Position numbers and translations under genes: made by a program. A stretch of 64,000 nucleotides of DNA from ChocPot-Mid sp043804925 (GTDB taxonomy: Bacteria > Bacteroidota > Ignavibacteria > Kapaibacteriales > UBA2268). Positions 32,889-42,531 of this stretch are shown piece by piece (within the stretch, counting starts at the first letter, position 1; each line of letters opens with the position of its first letter). The stretch spans positions 3,525 to 67,524 of the forward strand of contig JAZDIP010000002.1 in the NCBI GenBank assembly GCA_043804925.1. Direction: 5' to 3'. Under the pieces are notes generated by a model. That model worked only from the letters and a program-made list of their open reading frames with translations, had not been told where the DNA came from and searched no databases.

Positions 32889-35132
32889 GTGGAGATACAT
32901 TTATTTACCGTAATCGCTTTATTACTATTAGGAGTTGCAGGACTTTCAGTCGGTGTAGCAAACGACGCTGTTAATTTTTTAAATTCTTCTGTTGGTTCAA
33001 AAGTTGCTCCATTTAAAACAATTTTGTTTATCGCCGCTCTTGGTATTCTTTTTGGAGTTACCTTTTCCAGCGGAATGATGGAAGTCGCTCGTAAAGGCAT
33101 ATTTAATCCCGAACATTTTATACTTGCTGAAATATTAATAATCTTTTTTGCTGTAATGATTCAAAATATATTACTGCTTGATTTGTTCAATACATTTGGA
33201 TTACCGACATCTACAACTGTTTCTATGGTTTTTGGTCTATTCGGCGGTTCTGTAGCAATGGCATTAATAAAAATCTTTGACACAGGACAAAGTCTCGACT
33301 CAATTCTTCTTTATATAAATACAAGCAAAGTATTGGCAATCTTTACAGCGATTTTCATATCGGTTGTTTTTGCATTTGTATTCGGTTTTTTAATTCAATA
33401 CTTATCACGTTTGCTTTTCACATTTGATTTTGATAAAAGAATAAAACGGTACGGTGCAGTATGGGGCGGCTTTGCTCTTACTTTCATAGCTTACTTTATT
33501 ATAATCAAAGGAGCTAAAGGTGCTTCATTCATGACTGAAGATACTGTGCTTTGGATTAAAACACACACATTAGAAGTTCTTGCCGGAAGCTTTATAGCTT
33601 GGTTAATTATTTTGCAGGCATTGATGTGGCTTTTTAAAGTAAATGTTTTAAAAATTGTAGTATTAGCCGGTACATTTGCTATAGCCATGGCTTTTGCAGC
33701 CAACGACTTAGTTAACTTTATCGGTGCTCCTTTGGCAGGTTTGAATGCCTATACGATTGCCTTAGGTTTCGACAATCCGGAAACTACAACAATGGGAGCT
33801 TTATCTCAGCCATTCAAAGCCAATACATTAATTTTATTGGCTTCCGGTACAATAATGGTTTTCGTATTATTTGTATCAAAAAAATCAAGAACAGTTAGCA
33901 AAACCGAAATAAGTTTAGGAAGGCAGGATGAAGGATACGAACGTTTCGACTCGTATATGAGCTCGCGGGTAATTGTTAGAATGTCCCTTGTTTTTGTAAA
34001 TTTTATTAAAAAAATTATCCCGACAGCGATACAAAAAAAAGTATCCGAAAGATTTGATTTATCAAAGTACCATCCCGAACCGGATGAGAACGGAGAACTA
34101 CCTTCTTTTGATTTCGTAAGAGCGGCAGTAAATCTTGTTGTTGCGGCGGCTTTGATTTCCTACGGTACTTCTCTGAAACTGCCTCTTTCAACAACATATG
34201 TTACTTTTATTGTTGCTATGTCCACGGCATTGCCTGATAAAGCATGGGGCAGGGAATCAGCAGTTTATAGGGTTTCAGGGGTATTGACGGTCATAGGCGG
34301 GTGGTTTTTCACAGGAATCATGGCAACAATAGTTGCTTCGATAATAGCTGTAATATGTTACTTTGGCGGAGTTTATGCTACTATCGGATTTTTGTTATTA
34401 TCTGCATTCTTAATTTACCGTTCAAATGTTTTGCATAAGAATAGGGAAAAGGAAACACAGGAAATAGAAAAGGGATTTCTTCCTTCACATGCAAATGCTG
34501 ACGAAACATATGATTATCTGTTCAAAAATCTGACATTATATTTCAAATCAATTGCCAATACTTTAACATCAAGCTACACCGGTATATTCAATCAAGACCT
34601 CAAAGTATTGAACAAAGCAAGGAGACAAGCAAAGAAAATTTATAAAAAAGCGGATTTGCTTGTTGGCGATGTTTTGAAAGTGCTAAAATTTGCAAATGAA
34701 AAGAATCTCGAATCGGGACATTCTTACGCTAAAGCACTCGGAGCATTACATGAAATATCATCGAGATTATTGTATATTACAAAACAAAACTTCGATTATT
34801 TCGACAACAACCACAACAAATTCCAACAGGAACAAATTGATGAATTAAAAGACATCAACAAGCATTTCAACAAGCTTGTTAATCTCTCGGTTCAATCCTA
34901 TGAAAATAAGAATCTGGGTGACCTTGTGCAAATTAAGTATTCGGCTAAAGAATTCGAAGGATTAATAAATAAATACAATAAAAACCAGTTGAAAAGAATC
35001 AAGAAATCAACACTCAATAAGCGACGTAGTATGCTCTATTTGAATATATTGGATGATACACAGGGAATGATTTATAACATTATGAGAATTACTGAGGCAT
35101 TTAAGGAGTTTTACGAAGACGGGAAAAAGTAA
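32889..35132 (+). CDS. PiT-family inorganic phosphate transporter with C-terminal PhoU-like domain
   Basis: The 747-residue protein imports phosphate at the inner membrane. Residues ~1-500 are the PiT/SLC20 domain with its two inverted signature segments, GVANDAVNFLNSSVGSKV near residue 20 and FAANDLVNFIGAPLAGLN near residue 270, and many membrane helices. Residues ~530-747 are hydrophilic and helical (YDYLFKNLTLYFKSIANTL ... MIYNIMRITEAFKEFYEDGKK) and resemble PhoU/DUF47. In many genomes that domain is a separate gene beside pit; here it is fused. The start is a GTG at 32889 with TAGGT six bases before; no ATG in frame fits upstream. A candidate Pho box lies upstream. Confidence 0.9.
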   Translation: MEIHLFTVIALLLLGVAGLSVGVANDAVNFLNSSVGSKVAPFKTILFIAALGILFGVTFSSGMMEVARKGIFNPEHFILAEILIIFFAVMIQNILLLDLFNTFGLPTSTTVSMVFGLFGGSVAMALIKIFDTGQSLDSILLYINTSKVLAIFTAIFISVVFAFVFGFLIQYLSRLLFTFDFDKRIKRYGAVWGGFALTFIAYFIIIKGAKGASFMTEDTVLWIKTHTLEVLAGSFIAWLIILQALMWLFKVNVLKIVVLAGTFAIAMAFAANDLVNFIGAPLAGLNAYTIALGFDNPETTTMGALSQPFKANTLILLASGTIMVFVLFVSKKSRTVSKTEISLGRQDEGYERFDSYMSSRVIVRMSLVFVNFIKKIIPTAIQKKVSERFDLSKYHPEPDENGELPSFDFVRAAVNLVVAAALISYGTSLKLPLSTTYVTFIVAMSTALPDKAWGRESAVYRVSGVLTVIGGWFFTGIMATIVASIIAVICYFGGVYATIGFLLLSAFLIYRSNVLHKNREKETQEIEKGFLPSHANADETYDYLFKNLTLYFKSIANTLTSSYTGIFNQDLKVLNKARRQAKKIYKKADLLVGDVLKVLKFANEKNLESGHSYAKALGALHEISSRLLYITKQNFDYFDNNHNKFQQEQIDELKDINKHFNKLVNLSVQSYENKNLGDLVQIKYSAKEFEGLINKYNKNQLKRIKKSTLNKRRSMLYLNILDDTQGMIYNIMRITEAFKEFYEDGKK

Positions 35133-35195
35133 ACCGAATTTCCTGTAATATTAAAACAAAAAAGAAGTATCAAGTAATATTTATTTAGTGTATAT

Positions 35196-37244
35196 TCATT
35201 CACTTCTCAAATTTACTGCGGGATTTGTCAATGATGCTTTAATTGAATGATAGGCAAGAGTAAAAATTGTAAGAACAACTGTTATTATCAAGGTATAAAG
35301 AAAATACTTGTAACTTATGTTTATTCTGTGGGAAAATCTTGTGAACCAGGTATTAAGCGGATAAACAACATAGAAAAAAGCAATCAGGTTTGCTACAAAA
35401 ACAAGTTTTACATATTCACCCGACATCAATAGAAAAATATCCTTAAAAGTAGCACCGAACGCTTTGCGAAGAGCTATTTCGCTTGTCTTTTGTTTTACCA
35501 TAAAAGCAGCATAACCAAAAAGACCTATATAAGATATTATGATAATGACAAACGTAAAGAAAAACAGTAAATTCGCTTTCAATTCGTTTTTCTCAAATAT
35601 TTCACTAAAACCTTCATTGAAAAATGAGTATTCAAATTCAACATTAGCATTGTACTTTTTCCATTTTTCCTCAATAAATTTCAAAGACTCCTTTAAGCTC
35701 ATAGGTTTAATAGTGATAATAGCTCGCTTGCGATTGTTATTATTACCGGAATTTTGACCTTTTTCATCATTCAATAAAACTGCATCAACAATTTCTTCAT
35801 CAACAAGTATCTCTTTTTTGAATTTATTGAAATTTTTATCTGATTTAAAAGGTATGCTTACATAATATTCAGCATCATAAGCAATCTTTTTCTTATCTGT
35901 TAATTCAAATTGTTCGAAAACTAATAAAGACGAAATGATTAAAGTTATGGAAAATGAAAATTGAAAAACGACTAATATTTTCCTGAATATTTCCCCTTTT
36001 GGACCGCTTCTGAAATCTCCTTTCAGAATTTTAATCGGGATAAAACCGGACATAAACAAAGCTGGATATATTCCGGCAAGAATTCCTGAAAATATCCCGA
36101 TGTTCAGTAGTTTTAACATAAAATTAATTGTTAAATTTAATTTAAGTTCGTAACCTGTCAATTCATTAAAAACCGGAAGAAAAATCCATGTCAATACTAA
36201 TGACAGGAATAAGCTAATTAATGACAAAAAAACTGCTTCGCATAAAAATTGAGTTATTAATTGCCACTGGCTTGCACCCAGTACTTTTCTTATACCAACT
36301 TCCACAGCCCGCTTAGAAGAAATAGCCGTTGAAAGATTTGAATAATTTATACAAGCAGTCAATAAAATAAAAATCACAGCTAACGATAGGAATTCAAACA
36401 TTTTATCATCTTCTTTCCTATCGCTATAGGAGATTAAATTGTCATAAACTGATAATTGAGGTAATCTCCAAATTCTCAGGATTCCGCAATTCCTGTTTTT
36501 TAATGTAGAATTAATTTGCTCCTCAAGTAAAGGTATTGAAACATCTTTCTTTGCTAAAAAGTATGTGTTTACCCTATCCAATTTCCAATCCTCAGGATAT
36601 TTATTGTCTATCAATGACATATTGGCAAGGAAGTCGAATTGAAATCTATAATATTCAGGAATATCTTTAATAACTGCTTTTACTACCAATTGTTCAACAT
36701 TATCAATAGAAAGTATTTTATCTAAAGCTTTTTCTTGACCGAAATATCTGGTTGCGGTAGATTGAGTAATTATTACTCCATTTTCACCACTCAAAGCTGT
36801 TTTAATATTCCCTTCTTTATACTTAAAGTTGAATATTCTTAGGAATTCTTCATCGGCAAAGCCAAATCTTATTTCCTCAAATATACTATCCTGATATTTA
36901 ACTTTTTTCATACCGTCATATCCAAATCTTACAGCATGAGAAATATTAGGGAACGTTTTGACCAGATAACGGGCTAAAGCCAAAGGTGTTTCAGGAAACT
37001 GGATACGATTTTCGGACTTACCTTTTCTTATAATTAACTCAGAAGATTCATTATCAAATCTTCCAATTCTATAAAGTTTATCCTTATTCTCCGAATAACC
37101 TCTGCTGTCATCTTCATAATCAATCCAGAGTAAAAGGAATATCCAGCATAAAATTCCAAGAGTTAATCCAACAATATTAATCAAGGTGAACGATTTGTTC
37201 CTCTGCAGATTATTATAAAAAATATTTATGTAGTGTTTAAACAT
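35196..37244 (-). CDS. MacB/FtsX-type ABC transporter permease
   Basis: The 682-residue product has the MacB-like layout: a first membrane helix (FTLINIVGLTLGILCWIFLLLW), a ~240-residue periplasmic domain, then three helices with VGIRKVLGASQWQLITQF between them. A second half follows, with a further periplasmic part and the repeat signature IALRKAFGATFKDIFLLMSGEYV. Such long duplicated permeases are common in Bacteroidota and act in export or envelope stress rather than import. Its ATG overlaps the stop of the ATPase gene upstream by one base (TAATG), so the pair is translationally coupled. Confidence 0.88.
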   Translation of the reverse strand: MFKHYINIFYNNLQRNKSFTLINIVGLTLGILCWIFLLLWIDYEDDSRGYSENKDKLYRIGRFDNESSELIIRKGKSENRIQFPETPLALARYLVKTFPNISHAVRFGYDGMKKVKYQDSIFEEIRFGFADEEFLRIFNFKYKEGNIKTALSGENGVIITQSTATRYFGQEKALDKILSIDNVEQLVVKAVIKDIPEYYRFQFDFLANMSLIDNKYPEDWKLDRVNTYFLAKKDVSIPLLEEQINSTLKNRNCGILRIWRLPQLSVYDNLISYSDRKEDDKMFEFLSLAVIFILLTACINYSNLSTAISSKRAVEVGIRKVLGASQWQLITQFLCEAVFLSLISLFLSLVLTWIFLPVFNELTGYELKLNLTINFMLKLLNIGIFSGILAGIYPALFMSGFIPIKILKGDFRSGPKGEIFRKILVVFQFSFSITLIISSLLVFEQFELTDKKKIAYDAEYYVSIPFKSDKNFNKFKKEILVDEEIVDAVLLNDEKGQNSGNNNNRKRAIITIKPMSLKESLKFIEEKWKKYNANVEFEYSFFNEGFSEIFEKNELKANLLFFFTFVIIIISYIGLFGYAAFMVKQKTSEIALRKAFGATFKDIFLLMSGEYVKLVFVANLIAFFYVVYPLNTWFTRFSHRINISYKYFLYTLIITVVLTIFTLAYHSIKASLTNPAVNLRSE

Positions 37245-37912
37245 TAATTTTGGGCAATAATTTTTCCGTCTATAAGTTTTATCGTTCTTTTTGCAAAAGC
37301 GGCAAAATCAGGGGAATGTGTAACCATAATGATTGTGCTTCCTTCCGAATGTAGCATGGATAAAATACTCATTACTTCATCTGCATTTTTACTGTCAAGA
37401 TTACCTGTCGGTTCGTCTGCTAAAATAAATTTTGGCTTGGCAACAATAGCGCGGGCTACTGAAGTACGTTGCTGTTCTCCACCGGATAACTGTTGGGGAA
37501 ATTTCTTTTTCAGATGCTGAATACCAAGTTTTTCAATAATTTCGAAAATGCGATTTCTTCTTTCATTCTGGGACAGATTGTGATAGAGCAAAGGCATCTC
37601 AATATTACGATAAACATTTAATTCATCAATCAGGTTAAAATTCTGGAAAATAAAGCCAACATTATTTTTCCTGATTTGAGCTCTTTTCCTCTCATTGTAT
37701 TTTTCAACATCTTCGCCAAAAAAACGGTAAATACCTTTTGTAGGAGAGTCGAGAAGTCCCAAAATGTTCAACAAAGAAGTTTTCCCGCATCCCGAAGGTC
37801 CTGTTATAGAAACGAATTCTCCTTCACTGATTTTAATATTAAGACCATCCAACGCTTGAGTAGTTACTTCAGGTGTTTTATAAACTTTTGAAATATTCTT
37901 TAATTCAATCAT
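37244..37912 (-). CDS. ABC transporter ATP-binding protein (MacB/LolD type)
   Basis: From the ATG at 37912 the product is 222 residues, the usual size of LolD/MacB ATPases: MIELKNISKVYK, Walker A GPSGCGKTS near residue 40, Q-loop FIFQNFNLIDEL, signature LSGGEQQR, Walker B FILADEPTGNLDS and the switch His in MVTHSPDFA. The longer in-frame start at 37978 adds 22 residues of no known domain and is less likely. It powers the permease encoded immediately downstream. The substrate is unknown. Confidence 0.92.
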   Translation of the reverse strand: MIELKNISKVYKTPEVTTQALDGLNIKISEGEFVSITGPSGCGKTSLLNILGLLDSPTKGIYRFFGEDVEKYNERKRAQIRKNNVGFIFQNFNLIDELNVYRNIEMPLLYHNLSQNERRNRIFEIIEKLGIQHLKKKFPQQLSGGEQQRTSVARAIVAKPKFILADEPTGNLDSKNADEVMSILSMLHSEGSTIIMVTHSPDFAAFAKRTIKLIDGKIIAQN

Positions 37913-38049
37913 AACAAAACCAAATTTTTGAATAATTGTATTAAACGAAAATATATTTGATTTGTTTCTATTTGGCAAAAATTTGTTTGGGAAAAAAAGA
38001 AGGAGATAAAAATCTCTTTATCTTAAATAACTCCCCGGATTCAATATCA

Positions 38050-38781
38050 TTAATTCTCTAATAATTTTAAAGCATCACTTGGTAATGGCATATCGTCATA
38101 AGTCCTTCCTTCAAGCATTCTGCCATTTTTCTTTTTATTCGTACCACCCCATTGTTTAAAAAAGAATTTGACTTCAGCTTTTTCGCATTGCTCTTTTATA
38201 TCAATTACCCAATCTGCATTCATTGGTCTTGGCTTTCTTCCGCTCTCACCGCCTACTATCACCCAATCAATTTTCTTAAGATTTAATTTTGGTAAAGATG
38301 ATAATAAAGGTTCACATGATAAAAATTTAACCCTGGCACCTGTTTTTCTTAATTTATCAATACGGTCAACCACTTTGTAATCTTCAACAGTAACACCCAT
38401 CCAAATGTTATGACCCCATTCCAATTTTTTACTGAGTTCGAGTAGTCTGTCTGCCCTCTTGGTTAATATTTGATATACATGTTCAGTATCATTCATTACT
38501 TTAAAGACTTTTTTTATGAATGACAAAGGGATTTTTTCATGAAAAAGGTCGCTCATAGAATTAACAAATACAATTCGAGGTTTTTTCCAAGAATATGGAT
38601 CTCGTAGCGAATCTTCATGCAAAGTTAAATCGAAAGCATTTCTATATTTATCAACTCCCATTGCTTGTAACCTTCGAGCCATAACTTCTGCATAACAGAA
38701 TTTGCAACCTGACGATACTTTATCACAACCTGTTGCCGGATTCCAAGTCATCTCAGTCCATTCGATTTTAGATTGTGCCAT
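38050..38781 (-). CDS. DUF5131 (phage Gp37/Gp68, three-Cys-motif) protein
   Basis: The 243-residue product begins MAQSKIEWTEMTWNPATGC and has the family's three cysteines, Cys19, Cys26 and Cys29 (C-x6-C-x2-C with the aromatic FCYAE). Further family blocks are FVNSMSDLFHEKIP, YQILTKRADRL, WMGVTVED, RVKFLSCEPLL, VIVGGESGRKPRPM and FFFKQWGG. The family resembles radical SAM enzymes and occurs in phages and bacteria, but its reaction is unknown to me. It starts two bases after the TcmP gene on the same strand. Such a pair is the usual arrangement, and the TcmP name refers to this three-Cys partner. Confidence 0.9.
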   Translation of the reverse strand: MAQSKIEWTEMTWNPATGCDKVSSGCKFCYAEVMARRLQAMGVDKYRNAFDLTLHEDSLRDPYSWKKPRIVFVNSMSDLFHEKIPLSFIKKVFKVMNDTEHVYQILTKRADRLLELSKKLEWGHNIWMGVTVEDYKVVDRIDKLRKTGARVKFLSCEPLLSSLPKLNLKKIDWVIVGGESGRKPRPMNADWVIDIKEQCEKAEVKFFFKQWGGTNKKKNGRMLEGRTYDDMPLPSDALKLLEN

Positions 38782-38783
38782 GG

Positions 38784-39938
38784 TTATTGTTTCCTTCTTT
38801 TAAAATATATTCTTGGCAATGATTCTTTAAAATAATCAAATTTTAGATAAAAACTCCTAGGTTTTTTTTCTAACTTTTTCATGTTTTTATCATAAATATC
38901 AATTGAATTATTAATTTGTTTCTCAATTAACGGTTCAACAAATTTTGGTAAATATTGATTTAAAAGAATTTGTTCATATAAATCCCTATTTGAAATAACT
39001 TTATCTTTGGGTATGATTTTCATTAATGTATTTTGAATATCAGATTCAAATGGGTTATAATTTGTCATGTCAAATAAAGATAAGGACTTGTTTGAATTAA
39101 TTCTACTACCTCTTCCCAATTCGGGATCTTTTTCATATGTTGTTTCTAAAAACTTTTCCAACCCTAAGATATGGCTAGTTATAAAAAATAATGAATAATA
39201 ATGTTTGTTTTCCTTTTGTAAATAATGAGAACTTGAATAATACTTCAACCTAAAATTCAATGCTAACCTTATCGAATTTATAAAAGATATATCATCATCA
39301 ATATTTATCACATGATTATTTAATACAAACAAATCCTTTAACAGCTTATTTAGGGGCTCATATTCTGGTTTATTTGATTTAATTGCGGGTTTAATAAATC
39401 TACGAATATCTGAGGTGGGCAAGAATAAAAAAACTTCAGTTTTTTCATTACTTAGCATCTCCTCAATTTTTCTAATATCTATATCTTTATATCCAAAAGG
39501 ATCGAGAAATATTATAACTCTCGTTTTATTATCGATATTTGAAAGGAAATCAATAATTTTAACAATAATTTCTGAAAATTTTTTATTATCAATATGTATT
39601 TTTAATTTTTCAATATCACGTAGTTTATTAATATTATTCTTCAATTTCTCATAGCATAGAATATCGTTATCATTGATAAATAATTGGATATCTTTGTTTG
39701 GTCTTTTTGATTCATTTAACAACTTCTGTGTATTACTAATAGCTTCATATGCAATCATTGGACTTCCTAATGTTCCATCATCATAAATTCCTGAACCTGA
39801 AAATAAATCGAAAATAATAATTTTATTAACATAAGGTGAAAAAGATAAAATCCTAAGATACTTTTCCAAGTAATTATTGTATAATTCAAGTTTCGCTTGA
39901 GTATGCTGTGGAGGCTTTTTAAAAAAATCTTTTTTCAT
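38784..39938 (-). CDS. tcmP: Three-Cys-motif partner protein TcmP
   Basis: The 384-residue product carries the family's N-terminal block HTQAKLELYNNYLEKYLRIL, a Rossmann-like strand-loop IIIFDLFSGSGIYDDGTLGSP near residue 45, and the second block RVIIFLDPFGYKDID near residue 140. TcmP proteins resemble S-adenosylmethionine-dependent methyltransferases in these motifs and are encoded next to DUF5131 proteins. The function of the pair is not established, although a defence or nucleic-acid modification role has a natural appeal. It is flanked by housekeeping genes on both sides and has an AT-rich sequence, in keeping with a mobile two-gene cargo. A short upstream ATG with a good ribosome site (near 39968) opens only a 15-codon frame. 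Confidence 0.85.
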   Translation of the reverse strand: MKKDFFKKPPQHTQAKLELYNNYLEKYLRILSFSPYVNKIIIFDLFSGSGIYDDGTLGSPMIAYEAISNTQKLLNESKRPNKDIQLFINDNDILCYEKLKNNINKLRDIEKLKIHIDNKKFSEIIVKIIDFLSNIDNKTRVIIFLDPFGYKDIDIRKIEEMLSNEKTEVFLFLPTSDIRRFIKPAIKSNKPEYEPLNKLLKDLFVLNNHVINIDDDISFINSIRLALNFRLKYYSSSHYLQKENKHYYSLFFITSHILGLEKFLETTYEKDPELGRGSRINSNKSLSLFDMTNYNPFESDIQNTLMKIIPKDKVISNRDLYEQILLNQYLPKFVEPLIEKQINNSIDIYDKNMKKLEKKPRSFYLKFDYFKESLPRIYFKRRKQ

Positions 39939-40021
39939 AATTAAAATCCAATGTTATAAAATCCATATTTTTTTCCTCAAGTAAACAATATAACTTATCA
40001 ATCACCAAAATAGAATTCCCC

Positions 40022-41194
40022 TCACCTCAAATGACTTCTTGGATTCAACCGGTTGCTTCCCTGCCATAGCTCAAAGTGCAGGAACTCGCCTTCGACAGAT
40101 TCCCCTGTTCTTCCGATACCGGCACCCTTTTTCACCCTATCGCCTTTTTTCACGGCAACAGATGATAAGTTGGCATAAACAGAACGCAAGCCGTTCCCGT
40201 GATTCATAATGACTAATGTACCGTATCCCGGCAGCCAATGCACCATTGATACTTCTCCATCATCAATATTTCGGACAGCCGAACCGCTCCTAACCGCAAT
40301 ATCAATTCCCGGATTATCAAAATATGTATCTGTTGCTTTATTTTTTTGCTGTCCGTACCCCCTAAAGATTGTCCTGCCATCAACAGGCCACGGATATTGT
40401 CCGGCAGGATTAATTTTTGCAGTACTATTTGGAGTAGTCTTTTCTGTTTTTGCAGCTTCCTTTCGGATTAACTCGGCAATAATGCTTTTCAATTTCGAAG
40501 CACTCTGCATTTTTTGGTTGAGTTGCTTTTGCAAAACTTTTGTATCATTTTTTATTTGGCTTAAAATATTCTTGTTTTTGTTTATGGATTGAGCCAGATA
40601 ATTTTGTTCTCTCCTTTTAATGCCTTTCAATTCCTCCTGATAATCGGATTTGTCCCTTAATTGTCCGATTTCACCCGATACCTTTATACGCATCAAATCA
40701 ATGCTCTTTGCCTGGGAATCAAGGTAATGTGTCAATTTTGAAAAGTATATTTCATCGTTAATATCTTTGTCGAAAGATTTTCTTGTAAAAACCACTTCGC
40801 TTTCTTCTGTCATGCCATCAATATAAACTTGTCTTGCCAATTCGGCGTATTCACGAAGTAAAATACTTAATTTATTACTCAATCCATAATACAAAGAATC
40901 TCTTAAAGTGATTTGTTTTTGTAGCTCATTCAACTGTGCTTCGAGCAACACGATAAATCTGTTGACTTCAAGACTATGCTTTTGATTTGTCTGTAAAGTT
41001 TTTAGGGTCTTTTTTTCCTTCTTATTTAAATTATTTATTTTTCTTCTTGTATCGTTAATGGACTTGTTAAGTTTGTCCAGTTCTTTCTGGGTCTTTTTAA
41101 CATCTTTTGAAGCAATATCTTCAGAACCCAAATCATAAGGTATAATTACGATTAAGGCAAAAAATAATATTAATATTTTTGCAACCCACTTCAT
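40022..41194 (-). CDS. envC: EnvC-like murein hydrolase activator (degenerate LytM/M23 domain)
   Basis: The 390-residue product has a signal peptide, a long N-terminal coiled coil (residues ~25-245; KKTQKELDKLNKSINDTRRK...) and a C-terminal M23/LytM domain (residues ~270-390). In that domain the zinc ligands are altered: NPGIDI has Asn in place of the first His, YANLSSV lacks the usual His, and only FLHFELW keeps one. EnvC and its relatives share this build and loss. They activate cell-wall amidases during cell separation in the periplasm instead of cutting peptidoglycan themselves. AGAGGA lies before the ATG. It sits 74 bases downstream of murA on the same strand. Confidence 0.87.
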   Translation of the reverse strand: MKWVAKILILFFALIVIIPYDLGSEDIASKDVKKTQKELDKLNKSINDTRRKINNLNKKEKKTLKTLQTNQKHSLEVNRFIVLLEAQLNELQKQITLRDSLYYGLSNKLSILLREYAELARQVYIDGMTEESEVVFTRKSFDKDINDEIYFSKLTHYLDSQAKSIDLMRIKVSGEIGQLRDKSDYQEELKGIKRREQNYLAQSINKNKNILSQIKNDTKVLQKQLNQKMQSASKLKSIIAELIRKEAAKTEKTTPNSTAKINPAGQYPWPVDGRTIFRGYGQQKNKATDTYFDNPGIDIAVRSGSAVRNIDDGEVSMVHWLPGYGTLVIMNHGNGLRSVYANLSSVAVKKGDRVKKGAGIGRTGESVEGEFLHFELWQGSNRLNPRSHLR

Positions 41195-41268
41195 TAAAAA
41201 TTTTCCTCTTTAAAAAAACTGAAAGTAGATTTTAAAATCTAATCCTAATCCACAAATAAGCTAACCGC

Positions 41269-42531
41269 CTAAATAAGGTCAGTCTTGACTCTTTTAATCG
41301 AAGCTCCGAGTGACATTAATTTCTTCTCGATTTCTTCGTACCCCCTGTCAATATGATAAACCCTAAGCACTTCAGTAATTCCATCGGCAACCATAGCCGC
41401 CAGAATCAGCGAGGCACTTGCTCTCAAATCTGATGACATAACAGTTGCACCGCTCAGTTTTTTCCCCCCATGAACGATTGCAGTGTTGTCAGCCATCTCT
41501 ATATCGGCACCCAATCTTTGCAATTCAGGCACATGTTTAAATCTGTCCGTATAAATCGTATCCGTAATTTTTGAAATACCTTTTGCTTTTAACATCAAAG
41601 CCATCCACTGTGCTTGAACATCGGTCGGCATTCCCGGATAAACCGATGTTGTAATGTCAACAGGATGAATTTCTCCGTTGGTTTCTATCAAAATACTGTT
41701 TCCTGTAACATCTGTTGAGCATCCGGATTCTTCGAGTTTGGCAAGAACAGCAGTAAGGTGATAAGGATTAGTATTTTCCAATTCCACCTTGCCGCCCGTC
41801 ATCGCCGCAGCAATAAGGAATGTAGCCGCTTCGATTCTGTCAGGAATAACTTCTTCATCAACAGGGTGGAGTTCATCAACTCCCTCTATTTCCAACTGTG
41901 TAGTTCCTATACCATCAATTTTTGCTCCCATCTTCACGAGCATACGGGCAAGGGCAGTTATTTCAGGTTCGATTGCCGCATTAGTCAATAATGAAGTCCC
42001 CTTCGCCAAAGTTGCTGCCATTAAAATGTTCCCGGTTGCTCCGACACTCGATATATCGAAATGAAATTTTGCACCAACCAGCTTTTCCGCTTTTGCAAAA
42101 ATATATCCGCTTTCCATATTGATAACAGCACCAAGTTTCTCCAAACCCTTCAAATGTAAATCAATAGGCCGGGGACCCCAAGCACAGCCACCTGGCAGAG
42201 AAACTTTCGCTTCTCCGTACCTTCCAATTAAAGGACCAAGAACATAAAATGAAGCACGCATTTTTTTTACATGTTCGTAAGGTGCTTCAAAACTTTTTAT
42301 AAAGCCGGAGTCTATAAAAAGCCCGTTATCATTTAATTCACAGAAAATTCCCATTGAATCGAGCAGACGAGACATTGTCCATACATCCCTCAAATTTGGT
42401 GTATTGGAGAAATTATATGTACCGGGAGCTAATATCGTTGCAGGCATTAACGCCAATGACGCATTTTTGGCACCGGATATTTTTATCCTGCCGACAAGAC
42501 GATGATTGCCTTCTATAACAAACTTATCCAT
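41269..42531 (-). CDS. murA: UDP-N-acetylglucosamine 1-carboxyvinyltransferase
   Basis: The 420-residue product catalyses the first committed step of peptidoglycan synthesis, transfer of enolpyruvate from phosphoenolpyruvate to UDP-GlcNAc in the cytoplasm. It begins MDKFVIEGNHRLVGRIKISGAKNA, with the conserved Lys-Asn of the substrate site. The catalytic Cys116 lies in LPGGCAWGPRPIDLHLKGLE, the usual position and the fosfomycin-sensitive residue. Length and blocks (PDRIEAATFLIAAAMTGG, SVYPGMPTDVQAQWMAL, IDRGYEEIEKKL) match the family throughout. Confidence 0.97.
   Translation of the reverse strand: MDKFVIEGNHRLVGRIKISGAKNASLALMPATILAPGTYNFSNTPNLRDVWTMSRLLDSMGIFCELNDNGLFIDSGFIKSFEAPYEHVKKMRASFYVLGPLIGRYGEAKVSLPGGCAWGPRPIDLHLKGLEKLGAVINMESGYIFAKAEKLVGAKFHFDISSVGATGNILMAATLAKGTSLLTNAAIEPEITALARMLVKMGAKIDGIGTTQLEIEGVDELHPVDEEVIPDRIEAATFLIAAAMTGGKVELENTNPYHLTAVLAKLEESGCSTDVTGNSILIETNGEIHPVDITTSVYPGMPTDVQAQWMALMLKAKGISKITDTIYTDRFKHVPELQRLGADIEMADNTAIVHGGKKLSGATVMSSDLRASASLILAAMVADGITEVLRVYHIDRGYEEIEKKLMSLGASIKRVKTDLI

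Noticed and set aside
32761..32889. ATG at 32864 as start of the phosphate transporter
   Set aside because: It opens ATG TTA AAA TAA and closes at once; the GTG at 32889 is the first usable start.
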